Source: Halictus rubicundus (taxonomy: Eukaryota; Arthropoda; Insecta; Hymenoptera; Halictidae). Taken from it: DNA of 64,000 nucleotides. The translations under genes were made by a program, and so were the position numbers. Location: the NCBI RefSeq assembly GCF_050948215.1, contig NW_027488848.1:124001-188000 (forward strand), read 5' to 3'. Under the pieces are notes generated by a model. The model was not told the DNA's origin. It made no database searches and was given only the letters and a program-made list of their open reading frames with translations. Below, piece after piece: positions 57,201 through 64,000 of the stretch (position 1 is its first letter; each line of letters opens with the position of its first letter).

Positions 57201-60200
57201 GGATAGCATAGAGGAAAGGATAGGATAGAGGATAGGATAGGATAGCGGGTAGGATAGGGGATTGGATAGGATAGAGCATAGGATAAAGAATAGGATAGGA
57301 TAGAGGATAGGATAGGGGATTGGATACGATAGAGGATAGGATAGGATAGAGGATACGATATTATAGAGGATAGGATAGGATAGAGGAAACGATAGGGTAT
57401 TGGATAGGAGAGAGCATGGGATAATGAATAGGATAGGATAGAGGATAGGATAGGGGATTGGATAGGATAGAGGATAGGATACGATAGAGGATAGGATAGG
57501 ATGGAGGATAGGATAGGGGATTGGATAGTATAGAGTATAGGATAGGATAGGATAGAGGATACGATATTATAGAGGATAGGATAGGATAGAGGATAGGATC
57601 GGATAGAGGATAGGATAGGGGATTGGATAGGATAGAGGATACGATATTATAGAGGATAGGATAGGATAGAGGATAGGATCGGATAGAGGATAGGATAGGG
57701 GATTGGATAGGAATGAGGAAAGGATAGGATAGAGGATAGGATAGGATAGCGGATAGGATAGGGGATTGGATAGGCTACAGGATAGGATAGGATAGAGGAT
57801 AGGATAGGAATGAGGATAGGAAAACATAGAGGATCGGATAGGATGGCATAGAATATAGAATAGGATAGAATATAGAATAGGATAGAGGATAGGATAGGAT
57901 AGAGGATAGGATAGGATAGAGGATAGGATAGGATGGAGGATAGGATAGGATAGAGGATAGAATAGGATAGAGGATAGGATAGGATTGAGGATAGGATTGA
58001 GGATAGGATAGGATAGAGGATAGGATATTATAGAGGATAGGATAGGATAGAGGATAAGATAGGATAGAGGATAGGATAGGATAGAGGATAGGATATGATA
58101 GGATAGAGGATAGGATAGGATAGAGGATAGGATAGGATAGAGGATATGATATTATAGAGGATCGGATAGGGGATTGGATAGGATAGAGGATAGGATAGGA
58201 TAGAGGATAGGATAGGATTGGGGATAGTATAGGATAGAGGAAAGGATAGGATAGAGGATCGGATAGGTGATTGTATAGGATAGAGGATAGGATAGGATAG
58301 AGGATAGGATAGGATTGAGGATAGTATAGGATATTGGATAGGATAGGATAGAGGATAAGATAGGATAGAGTATAGGATAGGATAGAGGATAGGATAGGAT
58401 AGAGAATAGGATAGGATAGAGGATAGGATAGGATTGAGGATAGTATAGGATAGAGGAAAGGATAGGATAGAGGATAGGATAGGATAGGATAGAGGATAGG
58501 ATAGGATAGAGGATAGGATAGGATAGAGGATATGATAGGATAGAGGATCGGATAGGGGATTGGATAGGATAGAGGATAGGATAGGATAGAGGATAGGATA
58601 GGATTGAGGATAGTATAGGATAGAGGAAAGGATAGGATAGAGGATCGGATAGGTGATTGGATAGGATAGGGGATAGGATAGGATAGAGGATAGGATAGGA
58701 TTGAGGATAGGATAGGGGATTGGATAGGATAGGGTATAGGATAGGATAGGATAGAGGATACGATATTATAGAGGATAGGATAGGATAGAGGATAGGATCG
58801 GATAGAGGATAGGATAGGGGATTGGATAGGATAGAGGATAGGATACGATAGTGGATAGGATAGATGATAGGATAGGATAGAGGATACGATATTATAGAGG
58901 ATAGGATAGGATAGAGGATAGGATAGGATAGAGGATAGGATATAGGATTGGATAGGTTAGAGGATAGGATACGATAGTGGATAGGATAGATGATAGGATA
59001 GGATAGAGGATAGGATAGGATAGAGGATAGGATAGGGGATTGGATAGGATAGAGGATAGGATAGGATAGAGGATAGGATAGGATTGAGGATAGGATAGGA
59101 TAGAGGATAGAATAGGATAGATGATAGGATAGGAAAGAGGATAGGATAGGATAGAGGATATGATAGGATAGAGGATCGGATAGGTGATTGGATAGAATAG
59201 TGGATAGGATAGGATAGAGGATACGATATTATAGAGGATAGGATAGGATAGAGGAAACGATAAGGTATTGGATAGGATAGAGCATGGGATAAAGAATAGG
59301 ATAGGATAGAGGATAGGATAGGGGATTGGATAGGATAGAGGATAGGATACGATAGAGGATAGGATAGGATGGAGGATAGGATAGGGGATTGGATAGGATA
59401 CAGGATAGGATAGGATAGAGGATAGGATAGGAATGAGGATAGGAAAACATAGAGGATCGGATAGGATGGCATAGAATATAGAATAGGATAGAATATAGAA
59501 TAGGATAGAGGATAGGATAGGATAGAGGATAGGATAGGATAGAGGATAGGATAGGATGGAGGATAGGATAGGATAGAGGATAGAATAGGATAGAGGATAG
59601 GATAGGATTGAGGATAGGATAGGATAGAGGATAGGATATTATAGAGGATAGGATAGGATAGAGGATAAGATAGGATAGAGGATAGGATAGGATAGAGGAT
59701 AGGATAGGATAGGATATAGGATAGGATAGGATAGAGGATAGGATAGGATAGAGGATATGATATTATAGAGGATCGGATAGGGGATTGGATAGGATAGAGG
59801 ATAGGATAGGATAGAGGATAGGATAGGATTGAGGATAGTATAGGATAGAGGAAAGGATAGGATAGCAACATCGGATAGGTGATTGTATAGGATAGAGGAT
59901 TGAATAGGATAGAGGATCGGATAGGTGATTGGATGGGATAGAGGATAGGATAGGATAGAGGATAGGATAGGATTGAGGATAGTATAGGATAGAGGATACG
60001 ATAGGATAGAGGATAAGATAGGATAGAGGATAGGATAGGATAGAGGATAGGATAGGATAGAGGATAGGATAGGATAGAGGCTGGGATAGGGGATTGGATA
60101 GGAAAGAGTATAGGATAGGATATGATAGAGGATACGATATTATAGAGGATAGGATAGGATAGAGGATAGGATCGGATAGAGGATAGGATAGGAGATTGGA

Positions 60201-60400
60201 TAGGATAGAGGAAAGGATAGGATAGAGGATAGGATAGGATAGCGGGTAGGATAGGGGATTGGATAGGATACAGGATAGGATAGGATAGAGGATAGGATAG
60301 GAATGAGGATAGGAAAAGATAGAGGATCGGATAGGATGGCATAGAATATAGAATAGGATAGAGGATAGGATAGGATAGAGGATAGGATAGGATAGAGGCT
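51242..60400 (+). repeat. About 5-kb near-identical tandem duplication
   Basis: Markers from 51242 onward recur in order from 56611. GGTGATTGTATAGG is offset by 5369, and GGCTAGG (51754/57082), GAGCATGGGATAATG (52083/57411) and GGAAAACATAGAGG (52491/57819) by 5328. GGATATGATATTATAG (52801/58141) and the block ending at 53520/58860 are offset by 5340. A rare AGCAACATCGG variant appears once in each copy (near 55187 and 59871). The offset drops to about 4614 after 54343 because the left copy carries an extra internal 0.72-kb duplication. Confidence 0.85.
53140..54580 (+). repeat. About 722-bp internal tandem duplication
   Basis: TATGATAGG at 53191 recurs at 53913. The rare TAGTGAAAGG at 53521 recurs at 54244. 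The corresponding right-hand 5-kb copy (near 58861) has a single version, so this expansion happened after the 5-kb duplication, or was lost from the other copy. Confidence 0.78.
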
Positions 60401-62090
60401 GGGATAGGGGATTGGATAGGAAAGAGTATAGGATAGGATAGAGGATAGGATAGGATAGAGGATAGGATAGAGGATAGGATAGTGGATTGTATAGGATAGT
60501 GGACAGAAGACGATAGAGGATAGGATAGGATAGAGGAAAGGATAGGGTAGAGGATAGGATAGGATAGAGGATAGGATAGGATAGAGGTTAGGTTGGATAG
60601 AGTATAGAATAGGATAGAGGACAGGATAGGATAGAGGATAGGATAGGATTGAGGATAGGATAGGATAGCGGATAGGATAGGATATAGGATTGGATAGGAT
60701 AGAGGATAGGATAGGATAGAGGATATGATACGATAGAGGATAGGATAGGATAGAGGATAGGATAGGATAGAGGATAGGATACGATAGAGGATAGGATATT
60801 ATAGAGGATAGGATAGGATAGAGGATAGGATAGGATAGAGAATAGGATAGGATAGAGGATAGGATAGGATAGAGGATAGGATAGGATAGAGGATAGGATA
60901 GGATAGAGGATAGGATATAATAGAGGATAGGATAGGATAGAGGGTAGGATAGGATAGAGGGTAGGATAGGATAGGATAGAGGATAGGATAGAGGATAGTA
61001 TATAGGATTGGATAGGATAGAGGATAGGATAGGATAGAGGATAGGATAGGACAGAGGATAGGATAGGATAGAGGATAGGATAGGATAGAGGATAGGATAG
61101 GATAGAGGATATGATAGGATAGAGGATCGGATAGGATAGAGGATAGGATAGGATAGAGGATAGGATACGATAGAGGATAGGATATTATAGAGGATAGGAT
61201 AGGATAGAGGATAGGTTAGGATAGAGGATAGGATAGGATAGAGGATAGGATAGGATAGAGGATAGGATAGGATAGAGGATAGGATAGGATAGAGGATAGG
61301 GTAGGATAGAGGATAGGATAGGATAGAGGATAGGATAGGATAGAGGATAGGATAGGATAGAGGATAGGATATAGGATTGGATAGGATAGAGGATAGGATA
61401 CGATAGTGGATAGGATACATGATAGGATAGGATAGAAGATAGGATAGGATAGAGGATAGGATAGGATAGAGGATAGGATAGAGGATAGGATAGTGGATTG
61501 TATAGGATAGATGACAGGAGGCGATAGAGGATAGGATAGGTTAGACGATAGGATAGGATAGAGGATAGGATAGGATAGAGGATAGGATAGGATAGAGGAT
61601 AGGATAGAGGATAGGATCGAGGATAGGATAGAGGATAGGATAGAGGATAGGATAGAGGATAGGATAGAGGATAGGATAGGATAGAGGATAGAATAGGATA
61701 GAGGATAGGATAGGATTGAGGATAGGATAGGATAGAGGATAGGATATTATAGAGGATAGGATAGGATAGAGGATAAGGTAGGATAGAGGATAGGATAGGA
61801 TAGAGGGTAGGATAGGATAGGATAGAGGATAGGATAGGATAGAGGATATGATAGGATAGAGGATCGGATAGGGGATTTGATAGGATAGAGGATAGGATAG
61901 GATAGAGGATAGGATAGGATTGAGGATAGTATAGGATAGAGCAAAGGATAGGATAGAGGATCGGATAGGTGATTGGATAGGATAGAGGATAGGATAGGAT
62001 AGAGGATAGGATAGGATTGAGGATAGTATAGGATAGAGGATAGGATACGATAGAGTATAAGATAGGATAGAGGATAGGATAGGATAGAGG
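60400..62090 (+). repeat. Array edge segment, paralogous to zone B
   Basis: ACATGATAGG at 61418, the 12-mer run at 61595, GGATAAGG, GAGCAAAGG and GAGTATAAGATAGG at 62055 follow the same order as the segment 33368-34045. The offset is 28050 at the start and 28016 at the end, a difference of 34 bp (two 17-mers). The segment stays regular up to the retrotransposon junction. Confidence 0.75.
61595..61678 (+). repeat. Run of seven 12-bp units near the array edge
   Basis: Seven 12-mers start at 61595. The second reads GAGGATAGGATC. The run occupies the same relative place as the one at 33562, which supports copying of this whole segment from zone B. Confidence 0.82.
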
Positions 62091-62104
62091 ATTGACCACA
62101 AATA
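62089..62104 (+). repeat. Left target-site duplication of the R1-like element
   Basis: GGATTGACCACAAATA here is identical to 63603-63618. The first bases (GG or GGAT) belong to the satellite. The rest belongs to the A-rich retrotransposon, which continues only after the right copy. One more A may be shared but is ambiguous with the poly(A). Confidence 0.95.
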
Positions 62105-62105
62105 G

Positions 62106-63005
62106 CTCGAGGCCAGCACGCCTAGCCGCAAGCTCTTTGAAAGAGTGCGGCGGCGGCTGGCCTTGCGGGTCATGCGGGGGTACCGCACCATCTCCACCGA
62201 GGCGGCGGGACTCCTCGCCGTGATTCCACCCTTCACTGTGGTGGCGGCGGAGCGGGCGAAGCTATACCACATCGCCCGCTCCTTCCGCCGCCCGCCGGGG
62301 GTGGAACTCACGCGCGAGGAGGAGGAGGAGCTCGAGGGCCAAAATCGCCAGGCCCGGACGGAAAGTTTATCGGAGTGGAGGGCGCTGCTAACGCCCTCCA
62401 CACGTCCGATTGTCCGGGCCCTCCTGCCCATATTTTATATATGGTGCGGGAGGCGGGGAAGGTTGACCTTCCGCCTCACGCAGGTGCTCTCCGGCCACGG
62501 CTGTTTTGGAGAGTACCTGCACAGAATGGGGCGGGAGCCGACGGCGCAGTGCCACCACTGCGGCGAAGATGTCGACACGGCGCGGCACACTCTGGAGGAG
62601 TGCCCTGCTTGGGCCGGGCCGCGCCGTGTCCTGCGAGCCGCAGTGGGCGGGTGGGACCTCGCGCTGTCGACCGTGGTCGACCACATGGTCGACAGCGTGG
62701 GGTCGTGGAATGCGGTGGCCTCCTTCTGTGAGGACGTGATGTCCCGGAAGGAGGCCGCCGAGCGGGCCCGGGAGCGGGACCCGGGCTCCGCGAGGAGGGT
62801 GTGGGCGCGGGGACGACCCCCGCGCCGACGTGTGCCCCCCAGGAGGGGGGCGGAGAGGGTAGGGAGGGCGCGGGGGTCTCCCCCGCGCCAACGTGTGCCC
62901 CCGGTTGTGGGGGGCGGAGTGGGGCTGGCGCGGGGAGTTTCCCCGCGCCCTGTTATGCCCCCACAACTGGGGGCGGTGAACTCGGGGGCCCGGGGTGTGA
63001 GCTGA
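62106..63005 (+). CDS. R1-like ORF2 C-terminal fragment (zinc knuckle and tandem-repeat tail)
   Basis: The fragment has 299 codons, is open from the truncation point, and ends at TGA (63003-63005). There is no true start: the in-frame codon just upstream is TAG and the natural N-terminus is lost. Residues 26-34 (YRTISTEAA) and the following stretch match the post-RT region of R1-type ORF2 proteins. Residues 120-142 (LTFRLTQVLSGHG and on to EYLHRMG) precede a zinc knuckle, C149-x2-C152-x8-H161-x4-C166, followed by PAW. The FCEDVM and KEAAERARERD block is also typical. Residues 234-294 form three tandem repeats of 21, 20 and 20 residues, rich in R, P, G and V, and a fourth begins (ARGVS). In the family, ORF2 makes endonuclease/reverse transcriptase, and the CCHC knuckle is thought to help bind nucleic acid. 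The overall assignment is secure to the I/R1/Jockey group and probable to the R1 clade. The repeat tail looks unusual to me. Confidence 0.88.
   Translation, partial: LEASTPSRKLFERVRRRLALRVMRGYRTISTEAAGLLAVIPPFTVVAAERAKLYHIARSFRRPPGVELTREEEEELEGQNRQARTESLSEWRALLTPSTRPIVRALLPIFYIWCGRRGRLTFRLTQVLSGHGCFGEYLHRMGREPTAQCHHCGEDVDTARHTLEECPAWAGPRRVLRAAVGGWDLALSTVVDHMVDSVGSWNAVASFCEDVMSRKEAAERARERDPGSARRVWARGRPPRRRVPPRRGAERVGRARGSPPRQRVPPVVGGGVGLARGVSPRPVMPPQLGAVNSGARGVS
62766..62786 (+). other. GC hairpin upstream of the tail repeats
   Basis: The GCCCGGG arm at 62766-62772 pairs with CCCGGGC at 62780-62786 across a 7-base loop. It is the first of the hairpin series. Confidence 0.7.
62804..62974 (+). 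other. Six alternating hairpins within the ORF2 tail
   Basis: Type 1 stems are 62804-62812/62818-62826, 62867-62876/62880-62889 (10 bp perfect) and 62927-62935/62941-62949 (9 bp perfect). Type 2 stems have C-run/G-run arms at 62834-62851, about 62897-62915, and 62957-62974. The two types alternate with spacing of 63 and 60 bp. Pairing is exact in the DNA; folding in the RNA is inferred. Confidence 0.8.
62805..62987 (+). repeat. Three tandem 60-63 bp repeats encoding the ORF2 tail
   Basis: The units are 62805-62867 (63 bp), 62868-62927 (60 bp) and 62928-62987 (60 bp). Each starts with an Ala-Arg-Gly codon trio. Each unit contains a GCGCGGGG...CCCCGCGC hairpin and a GCCCCC...GGGGGC hairpin about 30 bp later. 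Lengths are multiples of three, so the frame is kept. A fourth unit begins at 62988 and runs into the stop codon. Confidence 0.88.
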
Positions 63006-63016
63006 CCCGGGCCCCC
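62984..63016 (+). other. 11-bp hairpin enclosing the ORF2 stop codon
   Basis: GGGGGCCCGGG at 62984-62994 is perfectly complementary to 63006-63016. The loop holds the TGA stop (63003-63005). Confidence 0.85.
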
Positions 63017-63577
63017 GGGGGGGAGCATAGCTCCCCCCGTGATAGGCCGACACCCCCCGGGTTAGTTTCCCGGTGTAGGGGGGTGTCGGTCCGTCCCTCC
63101 CCGATTGGGGAGGGGGATCCGTGGGGGTTATTGGGTGAGGAAGGGTCGGGGCGTGCCGGATCACGCCTCCGACGGCCCTTCCTTCCGGTGGCGGCGTCTT
63201 CTTGCCTCGGCCGGGGCTGGTTCCTTCGGGATACCGGCCCCGAGCGGGGCACGAAGACTCCGGGAGCTGTGGGTGGACCGAGCTGGAGCTCGGGAAGCCC
63301 AATCCGAAGGCTCCAGGGATGGGGACACCGGGCGGGTCCCTCCGCTCGGGGTCTTATAGCGTAGGCAGTGGGGGAGGTTAACCCCTCCCCCGGGGTATGA
63401 TGACAGCTGGGAGGTGTCCTGTTGAGTACTCGCGTGATCCAGGCACCTCCCGTGTAGCTTAGGTGGGCGTGAGGTTTTAGTGGGTAGTCTCCGGGGGCTC
63501 CGCCCCCCGGAGAGAATCCCACATAACCCCGGCTTCCCCCAGGGAGTCGGGGTATGTATAAAACATTTCCTCACGAG
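63006..63577 (+). other. Structured 3' UTR of the R1-like element
   Basis: About 570 bp separate the stop codon and the poly(A). Perfect stems continue: 63018-63026/63030-63038 (9 bp, 3-base loop), 63047-63058/63078-63089 (12 bp, with an inner GGG/CCC stem), 63095-63102/63107-63114, 63371-63377/63384-63390, 63409-63416/63444-63451, and 63489-63497/63504-63512 (9 bp). In R2 and related elements, 3' UTR structure is known to be recognised by the reverse transcriptase. That role is inferred here. Confidence 0.75.
63557..63562 (+). promoter_or_regulatory. Possible polyadenylation hexamer variant (TATAAA)
   Basis: TATAAA lies about 15 bases upstream of the poly(A) start. It is a known weak variant of AATAAA. 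Many R1-clade elements acquire poly(A) ends, so a signal is plausible but not required. Confidence 0.4.
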
Positions 63578-63602
63578 AAAAAAAAAAAAAAAAAAAAAAA
63601 AA
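63578..63602 (+). other. Poly(A) tail of the R1-like element
   Basis: Twenty-five uninterrupted A bases are followed directly by the right target-site duplication. The last A could belong to the duplication. An intact run of this length suggests a fairly recent insertion. Confidence 0.93.
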
Positions 63603-63618
63603 GGATTGACCACAAATA
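63603..63618 (+). repeat. Right target-site duplication of the R1-like element
   Basis: A perfect match to 62089-62104. The base after it (T, in TATCTG) differs from the base after the left copy (G, in GCTCGAG), which fixes the length at 16 bp plus at most one ambiguous A. Confidence 0.95.
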
Positions 63619-64000
63619 TCTGTTTACAGCATTAAAAACCCCAGAGGAAACACAAAGAGCGAGGACAGACCATGGAAACAGATGGAAAATTACAAGAGCA
63701 GGGATTTCCAGGCTGGGGACGGCTTTGGATCACGTCTTAAGGGAAAAAGATATTAACGAGAGAAATATGTACAATCAGGACGAAGAGGACAAATTCCTTA
63801 AATCTATTTATGAAGCATGTGACAAAGCTTTGGACAAAGCGGATGCTACAGGGGTAAAAGAAAAAAGAAACCCTTGGTGGAACGCAGAAATTAAAAAAGA
63901 GCGATCCAAAACACAAAGGCTTAGAAGAGCAGTACAAAAACTGAGGAAAAAGGGCAAAACAGATGAAAGCGAGGCCATCCTTTACCTGTACAAAATGTCT
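63605..64000 (+). mobile_element. A-rich non-LTR retrotransposon fragment, truncated at its 5' side
   Basis: This sequence is unlike the satellite and unlike the R1-like element: A-rich, coding, with no repeats. It begins inside an ORF2 and continues past the window end. Before the R1-like insertion it was joined directly to the satellite at GAGGATTGACCAC. The simplest reading is a second, older 5'-truncated insertion in the same orientation. A rearrangement that broke a longer copy is also possible. Its 3' end and duplication are outside the window. Confidence 0.75.
63605..64000 (+). CDS. ORF2 fragment: end of endonuclease domain and linker before reverse transcriptase
   Basis: There are 132 codons without a stop, open at both ends. 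Residues 2-5 (DHKY) fit the end of the APE-type endonuclease domain, where the family usually has S-D-H with the catalytic histidine. The serine position is lost at the junction. A charged linker follows. NPWWN (residues 89-93, 63869-63883) and a basic helix (KKERSKTQRLRRAVQKLRKK) are typical of the region just before the reverse transcriptase in I/Jockey/R1-group elements. Lysine-rich, A-rich codon use contrasts with the neighbouring GC-rich element, so this is a different family. The reverse transcriptase itself should begin to the right of the window. Exact family not recognised. Confidence 0.75.
   Translation, partial: MDHKYLFTALKTPEETQRARTDHGNRWKITRAGISRLGTALDHVLREKDINERNMYNQDEEDKFLKSIYEACDKALDKADATGVKEKRNPWWNAEIKKERSKTQRLRRAVQKLRKKGKTDESEAILYLYKMS

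Larger units (their letters stand above)
34500..60400 (+). repeat. Satellite zone C: blocks with GATCGGATAGGTGATTGG and GATACGATATTATAGAGG markers
   Basis: The dominant variants change here. GGATCGGATAGGTGATTGG, GATTGAGGATAGTATAGG, GATACGATATTATAGAGG, GATAGGGGATTGGATAGG and GAGGTTAGGTTGGATAGAG (near 40684, 43379, 43736, 43926, 44284, 45234, 45690, 46442, 47253, 56364, 60586) recur in short blocks. The zone A landmark is missing except for a diverged form near 47880. No gene is visible anywhere in the zone. Confidence 0.78.
1..62090 (+). repeat. 62-kb GGATA/GAGGATA satellite array (17-bp basic unit)
   Basis: The sequence is an unbroken tandem array. The commonest unit is GAGGATAGGATAGGATA (17 bp: 7 G, 7 A, 3 T, no C). 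It can be parsed as one GAGGATA token followed by GGATA tokens, so unit lengths are 12, 17 and 22 bp (7+5n). Point variants recur in fixed neighbourhoods (GATTGG, GATACGATAG, GATATTATAG, GATCGGATAG, GGACAGAGG). This shows multi-kb higher-order copies rather than random drift. The array starts before position 1 and stays regular up to the retrotransposon junction at 62089-62091. I see no gene inside it. Similar composition is known in other simple satellites, such as the GGAAT-type human satellites, but the token order here differs and I do not recognise a named family. Whether it is centromeric, subtelomeric or interstitial cannot be decided from the window. Confidence 0.97.
62105..63602 (+). 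mobile_element. 5'-truncated R1-clade-like non-LTR retrotransposon
   Basis: About 1.5 kb of strongly GC-rich sequence carries the C-terminal part of an ORF2 (62106-63005), a structured 3' UTR and a 25-base poly(A). It is flanked by a perfect 16-bp target-site duplication. These are hallmarks of target-primed reverse transcription with 5' truncation. The endonuclease and reverse transcriptase domains are missing, so this copy cannot move by itself. It sits in the sense direction at the boundary between the satellite and another retrotransposon, not in rDNA, the target of canonical R1. Its base composition differs sharply from both neighbours. Assignment to the R1 clade rests on protein similarity recognised by eye. 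Related I/Jockey-group families remain possible. Confidence 0.9.

Noticed and set aside
1..62090. CRISPR array
   Set aside because: There are no unique spacers. Units are contiguous, of 12-22 bp, and vary by point changes and token number.
61541..62431. Minus-strand frame joining the R1-like antisense strand to the satellite
   Set aside because: It runs antisense to a well-supported ORF2 and then into the stop-free satellite, with no independent protein signature.
63041..63114. Rho-independent transcription terminators at the GC hairpins
   Set aside because: They lie in a eukaryotic retrotransposon, form a chain of stems and lack following U-tracts. RNA structure in the 3' UTR is a better explanation.
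62105..63602. Canonical rDNA-located R1 insertion
   Set aside because: The flanks are satellite and another retrotransposon, not 28S rDNA, and the target-site duplication does not look like rDNA.
62375..63613. Overlapping frames on both strands of the R1-like element (for example 62388-63302 minus, 62801-63364 plus)
   Set aside because: They are shadows caused by very high GC content. Only the frame of 62106-63005 carries the zinc knuckle and the conserved family motifs.
63737..63937. 66-codon minus-strand frame
   Set aside because: It is antisense to the ORF2 fragment of the A-rich element, which has the NPWWN motif and no stop across 132 codons.

Overview
The window looks like heterochromatin from an animal genome, most likely an arthropod. 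The clue is a GC-rich non-LTR retrotransposon fragment whose C-terminal ORF2 region resembles the R1 clade, which is known mainly from insects and other arthropods. No ordinary host gene, tRNA, rRNA, CRISPR array or bacterial-style gene is visible.

Positions 1-62090 are one uninterrupted satellite array that runs off the left edge. The + strand is built almost entirely from two tokens, GAGGATA and GGATA. The commonest unit is the 17-mer GAGGATAGGATAGGATA, with 12-bp and 22-bp variants (7+5n). C is almost absent from the + strand. The array has a layered higher-order structure. Zone A (about 1-25,470) is dominated by 0.75-3 kb blocks carrying a GATTCGATATTATAGAGGAG landmark. Zone B (about 25,200-34,500) is rich in 12-bp units and holds four TTAGGGTTAGGG motifs. 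Zone C (about 34,500-60,400) is marked by GGATCGGATAGGTGATTGG and GATACGATATTATAGAGG, and includes a roughly 5 kb near-identical duplication. A last stretch (60,400-62,090) ends in a copy of zone B sequence from about 28 kb further left. Very long minus-strand open frames (up to 1266 codons, rich in Y/P/I/L/S) are an arithmetic by-product of stop-free tokens. I do not annotate them as genes.

At the right edge, two retrotransposon fragments lie in nested order. A 5'-truncated A-rich non-LTR element (63605 to beyond 64000) abuts the satellite. It starts at the end of its endonuclease domain and reads openly into the linker before the reverse transcriptase. An R1-like element (62105-63602; 5' truncated, 3' complete with poly(A)) is inserted at that junction. 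It is flanked by a perfect 16-bp target-site duplication, GGATTGACCACAAATA, which spans the satellite/retrotransposon boundary. The inferred order of events is: satellite first, then the A-rich element, then the R1-like element.

The R1-like element is the most information-rich part. Its ORF2 keeps the C-terminal CCHC zinc knuckle, then carries three tandem 20-21 residue repeats. Their DNA forms alternating GC-rich hairpins that continue through the stop codon into the 3' UTR.
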